A stretch of DNA of 64,000 nt from Aphelenchoides besseyi (GCA_024699855.1 JAMPIQ010000002.1:1426001-1490000), one strand, 5' to 3'. Shown: positions 12,316 to 24,687, numbered from the stretch's first letter. Notes: generated by a model from the sequence alone, not told the origin. Program-made: numbers and translations.

Positions 12316-13434
12316 TAACGCTGAAGCTCTTCGCCAACAAGCTGATGTTCGTCTCAACTAATCAGTAAAATTTGTTTTTGTATGATGATGTCATAATAAA
12401 GTTGTTTCTTTAAACGTGTATAGTCGACTGAACAAACAATAAGAGATGTTGAAGCCAATTTCCAAATCGATTAGTCTGAGAGTTGTCCAACCAAACGTTG
12501 TTTTTACTTCCACCAAAATCAATCAAAGCTAAAGCAATTACCACATTCAAATTTGTCCGGGTTACAAGTATCGACGTCTTAAAGTTCAAAAAAGTTTAAG
12601 AGGGCTAAAAATTGAATTTGTTTTGCAGCACTCAATTTACTTGACATAATTGTATCTTGCAATTATTTTCATGTCAACCAAATTACATGAGGTCATTTGT
12701 AATAAGGATTACAGTCTTAATGTTAAAAAAGTACAAAATATCAAAAAGTAAACTCTTGAGACCTTAAATAACTCTTTACTGTTGTCATATTTTTTCTCGC
12801 TTTTTGGAGTCTTCATTTTGTTCGTTTGCAAAGTTTTCGTACCCTCAAATTTGATGAGCTCTGCAACGATGTTTGACGTGACTTTCGATAAGCAAAACAC
12901 CAAAACTACGCCAAGAAGGATGCTTTTTCTGGTTATTACCAATTTTTAGGATCCTTTTGTTCCAAAATTAATTGAAAACCCCATAGATTACAAATATTAG
13001 CACCGTTTATTGCAATAATCTTTGAGTTTGCATTCTGACCGAGAGTTCATATTTTGTCCCTTGGCATTTATTGGCTATCTTTAGTGGCATAATAGCCTTT
13101 AACTTCGTAAACTATGTTGTCATCAAAAACGGTTAAGCGTTTTACCTTATGATTAACCTTGCATTCAAAGTAATTTGTATGTGATAAATATAATTGCAAT
13201 ACATCGGAGACTGGACTTGAAGTCTTTAGGACATGTTAACTCATTGTCACACTTGTTCACAAATAACTGAATTTAAAGGTGGTTTGTAGACTCTAAACCT
13301 TTCTAGATTAATTCAATACTGAAACTAAATTTGCTCTCGACTTTACACAGACATACTTCTTCTACAGTATTGCGCCTGAATGCTCAACTCGCGTTCTAGT
13401 TCAGTCAAATTAATCGAATTGTTTAGTGAGGATT
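12316..13434. other. mostly empty stretch upstream of receptor at 13435
   Basis: Apart from the weak minus-strand frame at 12709-12942 nothing coding is seen; AT-rich with many homopolymer runs. Confidence 0.4.
12709..12942 (-). CDS. possible small secreted lysine-rich peptide
   Basis: A 77-codon ATG frame begins with a convincing signal peptide (MVITRKSILLGVVLVFCLSK). A short polar, lysine-rich region with PKSEKK follows. No homolog recognised, no upstream TATA seen, and the last third may be an intron since GTCTCAAG follows the last polar codons. Weak call. Confidence 0.28.
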   Translation of the reverse strand: MVITRKSILLGVVLVFCLSKVTSNIVAELIKFEGTKTLQTNKMKTPKSEKKYDNSKELFKVSRVYFLIFCTFLTLRL

Positions 13435-14752
13435 ATGACGTTTATACTACTGATTACACTGCAGGGATTTCTCTACGCAGCTGAAGCAACATCCCTGATT
13501 TTGAATACAATCGTCGTTTTCTTGGTTTTGACAGAAACAAACAGGGACATAAAAGTGAGTTGAATTGCTGTTCCTGAACTGGTGAAGTCTTCAGGAATAC
13601 AAAAATCTTCTGATTTTGAACTGCATTGTTGACTATGTGTACACGTTAATTGGACTTTTTAATCATGACACATTCGAAATAACACAAAACGTTTGGATTC
13701 ACATTCTCGGTTGGCCAGCAAACTTGTTTCCTAAATCGTGGCATTACGTTTTCGTTGGAGCTTTCAGTTTCAAGCTCTCGGTGAGTTAAACTCAAAAATT
13801 CAAATGACGTGCTTCAGTTCGGTATCACTACTTTGCCCATTCAATTTGGATATCGATGGTGTCTTCTGTGCAGGTGAACTTTAGATTCTTCTGATTGGGC
13901 GACAGTCAAATGTTTAGAAGAAAGATGTTGACGGTTTCTCAACTCATTTTGATCTTCGTTGCCACCTTCATCATCTCTTGTCATTGGTGGACATTATTCG
14001 GCTTAACATTCTACGTCTCTGATCACAAATACGCCGACCACTTATTTCTCAAATCCAATCCTTTTATATTCAATGACCAAAGCTCCAATCCGACTTTGGT
14101 GATTGCCGAGTTGGTAAAAGAAATTAAAATACGATTAAGTAATGTTGTCTTCAGAAAAGTCCGTTAATGTTGGAAATAACTCTAACTGCACGTGAGTCTG
14201 CTTATCGAAGCTGAGTACTTGAAAATTTTAGTCGTGGCCAACGGTTCAACGTGCTTCTTGATCGGCTACTTTACCTGCAAAACGATTCAAAAACTCGAGG
14301 AGTCAAAAGGAATAATGTCAAATAAAACGAGAAGACTTCAAAATCAGATGACAAGGATCTTACTCGCTCAAACAACAAGCGTCTTATTGACTGCAATAAT
14401 CCCGATTATGATCATGGGATTCATGGTGTTCAGAGCTGTTGAAGTGAGAGGTTGATTCAAACATTTTAACAATAATTTCAGATTCACGGTATGGGAAGCA
14501 CAATGAACGTTATTTTGAGTTGGATACCCGTGAGTTGTATCAAAATTTTTTGCGTTCGAACATGACTTTCAGGTTTTGAATCCACTTTGTACAATCATTA
14601 TGGTACGCCGATTCCGATCTCGTTTTCTCGCTTGTATTTTATCTTTATCTTCAACTATCCCAGATACGGAAACTACGCGTAGTCAAATCTACGGGCCTCC
14701 TGTGTCGCTTTTTATCGTTCGAAAGCGTTCGAGACAAACAGAATTCACGTAG
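13435..14752 (+). CDS. Srd/Str-superfamily chemoreceptor
   Basis: Eight exons (13435-13554, 13595-13780, 13818-13873, 13906-14113, 14155-14191, 14232-14443, 14482-14529, 14573-14752) agree in phase throughout, giving an intact seven-helix protein. Family landmarks: ITTLPIQFGYRW at TM3, RRLQNQMTRILLAQTTSVLL ahead of TM6, and SWIPVLNPLCTIIMVRRFRS at TM7. Expected in the sensory cilium membrane. It resembles the split receptor at 24688-27102, which has the same late-exon layout. Confidence 0.75.
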
Positions 14753-15252
14753 AATCTGTAAATAATTAAGAACTCATGTATAATAAACTAATTTAAGTGA
14801 TCAAGATGATAAGATTGTTCGAGAATTGACCTTTTGTTGGTTTCTTCTCTCAACTTAACAACCACTCGGTTATTGAGTTTACTTAATTGTTCCTTTGGAA
14901 ACCAATCTGAAGCCAAGTGTGTCCCGAATATCTGGATTTTTTGGCCGCAAGTTCAAGCGAATCAAATGTCTAGAAAACGCGGGTGGGGCAAGTGAACGGT
15001 TAGTGTTGTGAGAAATCGGCACAACGATACAAGTGATCCTTGTCGCTTTAATGAGATTTGTATGATCGATATCAAGTACTTAATAAATGCAAAGCTTTCC
15101 AACCACTAACCACAATGTTTGCGTAGGTTTATTGGTATTTTCGGTTCAATACGTGACAGAAGTCGTGACAGCAAAGAAGGAACGGATTACACGAACCGGA
15201 AGAAGACCTTTGATATTGCACGAAAAACTCATTCAAAATTCAGAAAATTGTG
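14753..15252. other. upstream region of the CAP gene
   Basis: No gene seen; ends at a TATA box. Confidence 0.4.
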
Positions 15253-15260
15253 TATAAAAG
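15253..15260 (+). promoter_or_regulatory. TATA box (TATAAAAG)
   Basis: TATAAAAG about 100 bases upstream of the CAP gene ATG at 15352, a good match in sequence and spacing for a strongly expressed secreted-protein gene. Confidence 0.5.
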
Positions 15261-15351
15261 TAGAGATGCAAACACTGTAAACAACAAAACTTCGGAGTCC
15301 TCACTCCCAGCAATACTCCTGTACCTGATTAGATTTCGGTGTTGGAAAACC

Positions 15352-16945
15352 ATGAGATCGTTTCTAATAACTTCCGTTCTTCTTCTTCTGATCCCGGAGC
15401 CGACAACTGCTCAATCTTCAGCAGGTATGCGCATAAAGAGTCTATTTCAATCCACTTGTTTCAGCAATGACCGATAGTCTTCGATCGTCGGTTGTTTCTC
15501 TGCACAACCATTTCCGTTCGGTTGTTGCATTGGGACAAGCCGAGAATAAGAATGGAACCAAACTGCCAACAGCAACGAACATGAACCAAGTCGTCTATTC
15601 GTTGACTCTTGAATCTCGAGCCAAGCAAATCGTTGACTCGTGCGACTATCACACATCGTACAAAAATGGAGTTTGCTACAACTGCATGTACTACGGACGC
15701 TCAGATTCGTATATGCCAGCAGGTACTGGTTGACTGAAACACTTGAAATACACAGTAGGGAACTGTAGACAGTGCTTGGAATGATACCATTATTAACCAA
15801 TGGTTTGGTGAATTGAAAAGCCAAGGTCAGGACTCGTTGACAATCAGCACGTCGAATTACAAACGTTGGACTGTTGTTGCTTGGGCAAATGTTGTGGAAA
15901 TCGGTTGTGCCATTTCATACTGTGCGAGTAAGTAAATACGGTTTGAATGCTCTAACGGTCATTTAGATTTGACTGGCGCTTCTTCAGGATTCAAATACAC
16001 CTATCTTACATGTGTTTATCAACCCGGCGGAAATGTTGTCGGACAAGATATCTACAATGCAGGACCAACGTGTTCTAAATGTGCATCTGGTCGATCGTGT
16101 AACTCAACCAGTGGACTTTGTGCTGTCGGATCATCGGTCAGCACAGCAAAGCCAACATCTGCTCCAGTTACAACTCGAAAGCCGACAACTACAACAACTT
16201 CTCAATCTCCACCTAGTATGCGCATAAAGAGTCTATTTCAATCCACTTGTTTCAGCAATGACCGATAGTCTTCGATTGTTGGTACTGAATGCCCACAATA
16301 CACTTCGATCAATTGTTGCAAAAGGCGAAGCTGTAAATAAGAATGGAACTCATCTTCCGAATGCCACCAACATCTATCAGTTGACTTACTCGAAATTGGT
16401 CGAATCGTACGCAATCGAGAAGGTCAATTCCTGTCAATGGAATCACACTTTTGTTAATGGAACATCAAACAATTTGTACGTTATGCCTTCAACTGTTGTC
16501 TACACCGATCCAGGTATCTTTACTTCGAGCTGACGTTGATAACGATATTTAGCTTTTGTATTGAACGACTCCGTTTATTTGTGGTATTCAGAATTGAAAA
16601 ACGATGGTCAGAATTCGTTAACGTTGGACTACACTAACTACAATCATTTCACCGAGGTTGTTTGGTCGAGCGTTAAGGAAATTGGATGTGCAGTCGCAAA
16701 CTGTCCAAGTCAGCAACCAAACTTGAAACAAATTTTTAAGTGAAAGTTTAGAAATGGCTGGATATGATCGTGGAGCGAATTACAAGTATACTTTCGTAGC
16801 TTGTGATTATTCCCCATCTGGAAACCTCTTGAATCAAAACATCTATGAACCTGGACCGTCATGCTCGAATTGTCCATCGGGATCGACTTGTAATCCGGAC
16901 AACAAGTTGTGTCAACAAAATGGTGTTCCACAAATCCATAACTGA
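15352..16945 (+). CDS. secreted protein with two CAP (SCP/TAPS) domains
   Basis: Seven exons (15352-15424, 15465-15722, 15756-15927, 15967-16215, 16256-16513, 16553-16708, 16752-16945). A signal peptide (MRSFLITSVLLLLIP) precedes two CAP domains. Each starts MTDSLR and has HNxxRS, ENKNGT or VNKNGT, the W-x-ELK segment, an EIGCA block and a CxYxPxGN hinge with a cysteine-rich tail (CSKCASGRSC and CSNCPSGSTC). They are joined by a Thr/Pro linker. Two-domain CAP proteins are common secreted proteins in nematodes. Exon 3 is one base out of phase: either an extra G in GGG near 15758, or a GC-AG intron starting at GCAGGT (15720). In domain 2 the first conserved His of the TM-like metal site region (FTEVVW) is retained; in domain 1 it is RWTVVAW. 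Confidence 0.78.
15425..15485 (+). repeat. 61-base perfect repeat, copy 1 (intron 1 plus start of CAP domain 1)
   Basis: Identical base for base to 16216-16276. It covers a whole 40-base intron and the first 21 bases of the following exon. Confidence 0.9.
16216..16276 (+). repeat. 61-base perfect repeat, copy 2 (intron 4 plus start of CAP domain 2)
   Basis: Identical to 15425-15485, whereas the exons that follow are strongly diverged. Confidence 0.9.
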
Positions 16946-17078
16946 GCTTGCGGTTCATTCAAGCTACTTTGAAAACGTCAAATAAAAATTGCATGCATCA
17001 ACGACCTTTCAATCCAATAGCTAACTGACATAACTAATGACAATCGTTTATTTACATACAAGCACCTATGTCAAGACC

Positions 17079-17699
17079 TCAAGCTTGAAGAACAATAGCC
17101 GCACACCAAATTTGATTGTTCCCAGCAGTGCAATAACCTTCTCCGTTTGTCACAAACTGCAAATGATGTTTGTTCTCGGTTTTGGCGCAAGTTATCAGAA
17201 ATTTGGTTTCGTAGGTCTTGAACAGGGCATTTTGCACCGCGTACTTTGAGTTGGTTAAATCGTTGGTCACGCTCTGAAAGCACGAGATTAAGAAGCACGA
17301 TGTCATAGCAACAAACTCCTTCGATGATCGGTTTCCAAGCCAATTGAGGACACGGCGCCGATTCTTCGGTCCAAATTTGTGGTTCAATCACCTGAAGCCG
17401 TTTCATACTGATTTCTAGTGGCACATGAACCTACTGATCGCTTCTTTCTCCGACCACATCCACACATCATCGGCGCTGGACTGCAACAGCCACCACCGCC
17501 TCCTTTAATCAAACGTATTCTACCGACGTTGTGCCTTCAAACTAACCTCCACAACCACCACCTATAACGAGAACATTGAAGACCTCCACTTTCATTTCAA
17601 CTAACCTCCACCACCCATCGGTAATCCGAAACTCTCGACGATAACGAACAGGACTGCAGAAAGCGACAAGAAACAATAAACCCAACGGTTGCTGAGCAT
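17079..17699 (-). CDS. ground-like (GRL) family secreted protein
   Basis: Six minus-strand exons (17699-17606, 17561-17547, 17502-17435, 17391-17317, 17273-17079; the second is only 15 bases) join in phase. A signal peptide is followed by a glycine-rich, cysteine-containing stretch (GGGGCC, CGCGRRKKRS with a dibasic cleavage-like site). The C-terminal ground-like domain has CPQLAWKPI, SVTNDLTNSKYAVQNAL, FLITCAK, GYC and IWCA cysteines in the family order. Ground-like proteins are hedgehog-related, nematode-specific and mostly epidermal, excretory or glial secreted proteins. Complete and intact. Confidence 0.78.
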
Positions 17700-18418
17700 T
17701 TCAATTTAACGTAAATTAGTTGTGTCAGAACTGAACTTTTTTGTTTATATACTTCTGGATGTTAATGTAATCGTGATTTCTCTGTTTTGTTCCGTTGACA
17801 CTTCAATTCATTTGCTTTCATCAAACGGCGAAAAAAGTCAAATAAATTGAATGTACGATCTACACTCGACCCCAAAAATGTGCAGGATTCCGAAGTCAAG
17901 AGCTACACGACGCCAAACCCTTCAAACTTCATCGGTTGATCTCCGAGTTTTGACGTAAAATTTGCGGTCAAGTGGCTCGCGAGAACGCTAATTCGCAATC
18001 GGCAGTCAAATCCACTTCCAATTTCATTTCAACTTCTTGACCCAAAATACTTGATGTCACCAAGAAAGTTTAACAACATAAACAACTAATTTAATAATCG
18101 TTTGGGTCGATTATTGCTATAAAGATTGAGACTTGTGAAATCAGTAAACTTATTGAACTCTGGACCCTCTTGTTATGGTACAAATTCTACAGACGAGTTC
18201 GATTTCAGACTCCTATTCAACATAATCTCACAAACTGAACGGGTCTCAACTGATCATCACGACCAACTATACACACGAGATTATGATAAGCGCGTTAAAA
18301 TGAAGCAAAAAACAACTTGATTCTTACTTTGTAATGTTCAACGTGGAAAAAGGCGTATGATGGAGATCGAAAGCTGAATTTTGGTGTTCGATCTTGCTAA
18401 TCGGAATTAAGATGACCG
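17700..18418. other. divergent promoter region between ground-like gene and cysteine-rich peptide gene
   Basis: No gene recognised. Contains a plus-strand TATA box at its right end. Confidence 0.4.
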
Positions 18419-18427
18419 TATATAAAG
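18419..18427 (+). promoter_or_regulatory. TATA box (TATATAAAG)
   Basis: About 115 bases upstream of the ATG at 18534. Confidence 0.45.
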
Positions 18428-18533
18428 TCGAGAAGATGTCGATTCCAACAGTCACCAGCAACCTTCTTCCTATCAACAAGTAACAACCAGTTTTCAGAGA
18501 ACAAGTTCCGATTCATTCAAGAACGTTGGCAAA

Positions 18534-18815
18534 ATGGCAAAATTGATCGTTGCATTCTACTTCTTGGTTGTTGTCGCTTTGGTTGTTTCCGTTGAAGATG
18601 GCAAAATCATTTCGAACGACTTTGCGGTAGGAATCTTCCTTGATATGAGCGTATGGTTCGTTTAGAAGGATGTCGTATCTCGCGTGAAACGTGCCGACAA
18701 ACCATGCAATACTTTGCTTCCTTTCTGCGTCAACCCGATGTGTAACGAGTGTTGCAATGGCGAATGCAAAGGTGACGATTGCGTCCAACTCATGTGCTCA
18801 GTTTGCTGCGCATAA
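18534..18815 (+). CDS. small secreted peptide with ten cysteines
   Basis: Exons 18534-18626 and 18666-18815 join in phase to 80 residues. A signal peptide (MAKLIVAFYFLVVVALVVS) and a short acidic pro-region end at a dibasic VKR site. The predicted mature 40 residues hold ten cysteines including two CC pairs (NECC and VCCA at the very end). The layout signal-pro-KR-cysteine knot is typical of defensin-like or other secreted disulfide-rich peptides. I do not recognise the family and do not infer an activity. AATAAA follows at about 18895. Well-formed TATA, signal and splice sites support a real gene. Confidence 0.7.
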
Positions 18816-18986
18816 GAATTCATGGCCGTACTCGCTACGCCCATTGCACATTGACCACAATTCGTGCAGCTTGAATAATCATTGCTCTCATTGAATAAAA
18901 TAATCTGCTTGCAAGTCCAAATCTCTCGAACATGTTCATAAGCGAATCATCTTGTCGAATAACACAAAACTGAGTACACGAGTATA

Positions 18987-19296
18987 ATGAGTGCAAACAC
19001 TAACGGAAAACTCCGGATCGTTGTCGAGAATTTGGGACGTTTGAATTTCGGAGTTGGACGGGATTATAAGGTATGATTATAAGATGAAAGTGAAATCAAT
19101 TCGCTTTAAGGAATTTTTTCATCTGTTTATCTTAACGACATGGTTTTTGACTGACTGGGAAGAATGCGGAGTGAATAGCGAAAAGCTTCCGTTGATGGCC
19201 GATGGCAATCAATTGGAGTTTTCTGTTTGTAACACAACCAACCGATTTGCAGGTCCACAAGTTGTCTTTTCTCAAAGAGGAATCTCAATAATATGA
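18987..19296 (+). pseudogene. relic of a GH35 beta-galactosidase
   Basis: A first exon (18987-19074) encodes LRIVVENLGRLNFGVGRDYK, the conserved beta-galactosidase segment that precedes DYKGI. After a 40-base intron the next piece reads GIFSSVYLNDMV and then, one base out of frame across TTTTT at about 19142-19146, TDWEECGVNSEKLPL. The catalytic (TIM-barrel) part is missing upstream and the FNLGRYW end is missing downstream, so this is a fragment. At least two frame faults are present, one at the splice and one at the T run. Confidence 0.6.
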
Positions 19297-19546
19297 CCAG
19301 TGCCCGTCATTTTGTAGCAACAAATCCTGTTCTATAAACTGCAACTACCTATTGCTTTGTACTTAACACATTCGAGTGAACAAACTACTTGATACCACGA
19401 ATGTCTTTAACGTTCGTGCGTACAAGGAAACCTGACGTATTGACTATTCGAATAAAAAAAATTGAGTTTGTTTTCTGAATAGTAATTGTATTTCCTAGTT
19501 GTCTGCTAACAATTTCAATTCATTCAAACCCTCAAGTTTATTCACG

Positions 19547-20593
19547 ATGTTCACGATACCAAGTACTGTACTTCGAACGCAATTTGTTGTTGAGTTTGTT
19601 TTCAATTTTATTGCATTGTTAATTCAAATCAGCTTGTTATATCGAATTTGTGTCAATGGGCTGTCGAGACAGCTCTCAGGCAACTTGCTCATCAACATTA
19701 TTTTCTGGCTTATCGTATCGGCTGCTGGTGCGCTGCATACCGGCTACATGATCCATTTCTTTGCATTCGGTACGTACTTTTTGTTCCTACACACATCTCA
19801 TTTCGCTTTCAGAACCCTACTGGGGACCTGCAGTTCTGTGGACTGGAAGCTTTTATTACGCCGCATTAACATGTCTTTCGATAAGCATCTTGTTTTTGCT
19901 TCTCGAACGAATCTACTCGTTGAATGCTCCGGTTTCGTTTAATCGAAACCGTGAATTTCTGGTTCGTCTAACAATTGGAATAACGATTGGGGTCGGTCTT
20001 TTTGTTCAATTCATAAGTCCAATTCGCGAATCAGTCGATCAGATTACCCGTGAGTTTGAACTCTTCGTCACGTCCTAATCATCTTCTTCAGTTTGTCCCG
20101 TTTTCACATGTTTATTGGTTCGATATCGAGGTTACTTGATGGCAACGCCTCGAATCATTTGTTGTTTCTTGAACGTGTTTTTGGCGTTTGTTTGTTGGCG
20201 CAAGATCTCGGCGTATCAGAAAACCAGTGGATCGAACAAAAACTCTCGAAGAGTCAGTTCCTTCGTTGACTAATAGTTCATCTCTGTGTTTAGTCGCATT
20301 ATATTGCAATAATCGCAATTACAACCGAGTTGCTTCTGAACTTCATTCCGACTGTCATTTATCTTTCGCTTCAGTTCTTTGTTGTGGAACAATGGAGACT
20401 CGTCGGAACCTTTTCTTTTGTCTTCTTCTCCGCCGATGCTCTGATTACATCTATTCTTTACCATTTTATTGTGTTGAGTCGATGGTCAACAACTGAATCA
20501 AACTCATCGTCTCTTCAGCGACAAGCTCAACGATTCGGATCGACACGACCATTTCAAATGCCGCCGACTATTCGAATAAACACACTTGTTTAA
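19547..20593 (+). CDS. seven-transmembrane chemoreceptor, unassigned family, copy C
   Basis: Exons 19547-19769, 19813-20049, 20092-20252 and 20294-20593 join in phase to 306 residues. It shares EPYWGPAVLW, FLLLERIYSLNAPVSF, TTELLLNFIPTVIY and FSADALITSILYHF with copies A (4292) and B (8504), and the positions of its introns match. Intact, so it and copy A are the best templates for judging the frame break in copy B. Confidence 0.75.
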
Positions 20594-21842
20594 TAGACAC
20601 ATTTCTTGGGAAATCGTGCGATTGTCTAACGTTTAAAACCCAAAACTCGCAAAGTCGCGAGGAACATTCAGAAACAAAAATCAAAGCACTTGAATGCCGA
20701 GTTTTCGAGGAGACTGATGGAGTTGATCACGAACCTGTTTACCATCGTCATAAAACCTCAAGACGATGAGTTGAAAAGATTGCAATCAGCTGCAAGACAG
20801 AACAGTGGGAGAGAACCACGTCGGATACTTTTCCAGTTAGTTGATAGTCACTGATCTTCATTTCAAATTTACAACCCGAATCACTAGTGTTGTATAACTC
20901 GGCCAAGAGTCGTTGGCAGCTGCATTAACTATGCTCGACCACTCACGGCCTTCAGTTGTCAAATCAACTGCACCAACCAGAACAACAAGCCCAATGAAGT
21001 GTTTCTGTAAATAAACCAACGTCCAGTGCCCAATTATGTGTTTACTTTGTTTTTTGCAAGTGAATTTTTTCGATAAATAACCCTTAGATACTTAAGAAAT
21101 CTTCAATTAAATTTTTTGTCGTTTAGCAAACTTTTGTAAAGCAAAAACGCGTAATTATGTTCTTCAGCGATTTGAAGCGTCTTGTTTGTTTCGAGCAAAA
21201 AGAGTAAGAACAAGGAATCTAAGCGATTCGACTGGTCAGTGAGTCGTGGATGTAGATTAGACCGACAGTTTTATGGGTTTCAGCGACATCCATCGGAAAA
21301 ACAGATCTCAGCATAACGGCAGCCAAATCTACATCTTCAAAGTGGATAGAACACGAGACTGAAAGCTCACGATTAAGAGAGATTGGGAGATCAACTCACT
21401 ATCGTTTGTAGATACTCAGTAGTGTAAGTCAAAGAAGCCTTTATTGTCCAGTGTACGAGAATCCGTAGTATTTGGATAAATTCTTGCGAATTTCCACTGA
21501 ATTGCAAAGTGTCTTTGAAGGTCTACGATTCAACAGAGCCAACATTCACAGTGCTCAGACACTTAAGACCTTTTAGAAGAATTAAGATATTCGATCGTGC
21601 ATTTTTTGCGAAACAAACGAGCATCGAACAACGAATCACCTAAACTACAAAACAGTTGCCCAGTGAAGAATGCAATTAGCGACACTAAAACTCCGATTCC
21701 GCTGTTTGTTTACGTTTCTCCATTGTTTGATTAGTCAGTAAACTTCAGACAGCCTATTCTTATCAGTCATTTGTTTAAACGTGTTCGAGTTTGAAATCAA
21801 GTCTCTAATTCGACCAACTGTTTATTGCTCTTCTTTTAAATG
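20594..21842. other. 1.2 kb with only a possible small secreted-peptide remnant
   Basis: Around 20717-21013 (plus) there is an ATG frame starting MELITNLFTIVIKPQDDELK. After a possible intron a cysteine-containing end follows (VGSCINYARPLTAF, INCTNQNNKPNEVFL), with AATAAA right after its stop. The two pieces do not join in phase, so I do not call a gene. The rest shows nothing. Confidence 0.25.
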
Positions 21843-23061
21843 TCAATTCCAAGCTTCTTGTAGTTGTCCGAAGTGGATATCTCTTTCCACCATGACATCG
21901 AATAACAGATGCTGTCCTTTGAAGTTTGTTAGAACTCGTCGTTGCGGTTGAATGTCTGTCACTCGCCGTGCTCTGCATTTACCGAACTCCTTTTTTATGT
22001 CTTCTCTCCACGCATGACAACCGCTGAGAGCTACGGTCAACATGAACGTGCCGCCGAAAGCACACAAAAGGTTGCCCAAAGAGCGAAGATAGAAAATCGT
22101 ATTCTGCAAACAAAAAACGATTGAATTAGCATGATAATAAACTTACACTTTCTGATTTCTTGTAAGTTAACAGTCCGATTGCAAACGTGACAATAACAAA
22201 CGTCATTCCAGTGACAAATGCTAGAATCCAACGACGAATGATTGTCATCAACCAGATTGTCTCTTGTAGTTGATAGCGCTGCGTCAAAGACAACGTAGTC
22301 GTGTTCTTGCGCGAGTTCCTCAAACGGTTGCTATTCCATCGATTTATGATAACGTAACTCTAAAAATGCTTTTTTTGACATGATTTCGTCTTACTATCGC
22401 AGTGAATATACTAAGACAAGCAGCCAGAAATAAACACAAAATGATGTCGGAGATCGCTGAAACACTCGAGTAAGACCATTACAAATGTATGGACTCACAT
22501 CCGTAGATAAAAATGCCGATAAAAATCCCAATACCCCAACTTGAGATCACAGCAATAGCCACCAGAGCTTTCGAAGTCGTCTTTTCATAACTCGCGAGTT
22601 TTATCGACGCGATAATTCGTTCAACCATAATCCATGACATCGAAGCGACTGCCGAACAACCGGCCGCAATTCGAAACATCTCGACATACATGAACGGCTT
22701 CTCAGTTAGGAAAATCGAGTCATTATCTGCTACAGAGTTAGATTAGTATTATCAAATAAAGCGACTTACTTAGAACTCGCTTATCGAAAAGGGCAGCAAT
22801 ACAAACGCAGAGACGACTGAGGTTCATTAAAAAGTTGCAGAGAAACACGTTTGTAGTGATTCCAATAACGTTGATGTGAAATATTGGACGCGCGATAAAG
22901 ATTTTTGCGATGAAAATTGACCACAAACAACTCAAAATGATGATCGAAATCTCGACGATCACCATCCAAATCAACCAACGTGGAGGAGAAAGCTCATTGG
23001 ATTGACCGCTAATTGACCCAAAACTCGGAGGTGAGATAACGAGATAGCCGTTTGAATTCAT
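21843..23061 (-). CDS. Sre-like chemoreceptor
   Basis: Five minus-strand exons (23061-22770, 22729-22499, 22456-22395, 22359-22147, 22103-21843) join in phase with an intact frame. Sre-type features: a long N-terminus before TM1, MVERIIASIKLASYEK after TM3, and LTQRYQLQETIWLM before TM5-6. A cytoplasmic tail begins WREDIKKEFGKCR. Seven hydrophobic segments. Expected role: sensory G-protein-coupled receptor. Confidence 0.72.
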
Positions 23062-24687
23062 TTCAACTAGTCGCTCCAATGCCTATGTTCTCAATGAAGG
23101 ATTAGCCCTAAACACAGATTGTTGCCAAATTAAGTTAACACTTACTTGTCACAAGTTCTTAACATACATTAAGCAACAAGTTAATACAAACACAAACCTT
23201 ATTCGACCTACGCACGTATTAAACGGTTACTGAGGATAAGAGAAATCGAAAATGAATGAGTTACTGCTGGTAACTAAATTAAATCATTAGACTGAGAAAG
23301 AAGTTCCCGGACAGCTACAGTATGTTAAGCGCTTGACGTTTCGTTCTTAAAAACTTAAGACTTTTTGTTTTATTGAGACTGATACTTAAACTTGTGAACC
23401 AAATTTTTTAAGTTTAAATGACACAGAAACTTTTCGCGCACATTTTGATACTAAAACGAACATGTTTAGATGTCTAGTCATGTTTGTTAAATACAGAAAG
23501 AGTCACAGAACCCAGACCGATTTGCATAAACAAACAATTGGTATTCTGTAGTTGGCCAAGAACTTTCTTCTCAGCCCAATATCAGAACTCAATTGGCTAC
23601 AAATAATTCGTAGACGTAAATGCCACCGTCTAGGTCGTGGCTTAAAAGCCTTAATGAACTTTTGTGTTACTAGATCAAGTGAACATGGACTACAATTATT
23701 GTTGAGTTTAATTCATTTGGAGATTTTCTGGAGATGCCTACGCAGAATCCAATTTGCTTTGTACTTCTCAAGATTAATATACGATCTTGATTATTGAAAT
23801 TATGATGTTCTACGGTCGTGTATGAAATACGTATTTTGATGGTAAAACAGTCAAACGAGTCTTCAAATGATCCCAACAAACTGATCACACTACCTCGTAT
23901 GTGCCCGCAACTTGACGGCTGAATGTTAGACAACAGTGAGTAGTTCTACTTGTTTCTTTTATATTGGTGAACACTACCTTTACACTCTTGGGATCTTTTG
24001 ATACTACGAATGCTCTTGCCTTGGTTATCACCATATCACGAGCTTTTTTGCTAATAACTCTCCCATTTTCGACCTCTTCAGTTCAATTCGTTTACATGGA
24101 TGCCAGTTCTGGACACGTTCTAATACTTTTTTTTACATCAGAACATATCCACTGATTTTAATGAGAAGCCTACGAGAGGGTTAAAAAGTTTCGACGTTTC
24201 AACGTTTAACGAAATTACGGTAACGAGCGGGGGCAGTTGAGTTGGATGTTCTTTGAAACAATAAAGATCTTCGTACGAAATCCGAACGAACGTTTTTGTG
24301 GTTTTTGAAAAGCAATAAAATTGAATTCTGATTGACATTTGAAATGACAGTGACGTTTACAACCACAGAGTTGTTTCTAGTTAAGATTGTTGCGTATTCA
24401 AAACAAATACGAACTTTCGTGAATACCATTATGACAACATAGAAGATATGTTAGTATTTCTGGCGGAAAACATTTACACTAATTGACTTCTGCGGTTGCT
24501 TAGAACCTGTTACCTCACACGAAAGGTCATACCGAGCGCCGTTTGTAAATGAACGTAAAATCAATTAAACAAACGAAATTAATCATGAGGCAATTTTTTG
24601 ATGCACGAAAAGCCTCTGATTATTCGTTTTGGTTGGGGCCTGATGTGTTCTATAAGAACCGAGTTTTGAAGCTTAGTAGCATAGAGA
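23062..24687. other. 1.6 kb intergenic stretch
   Basis: No gene with coherent splice structure. A hydrophobic frame at 23964-24155 (plus) has no ATG-supported start or relative. Confidence 0.4.

Noticed and set aside
15447..15824. 125-codon minus frame across CAP exons
   Set aside because: Shadow of the CAP domain on the plus strand.
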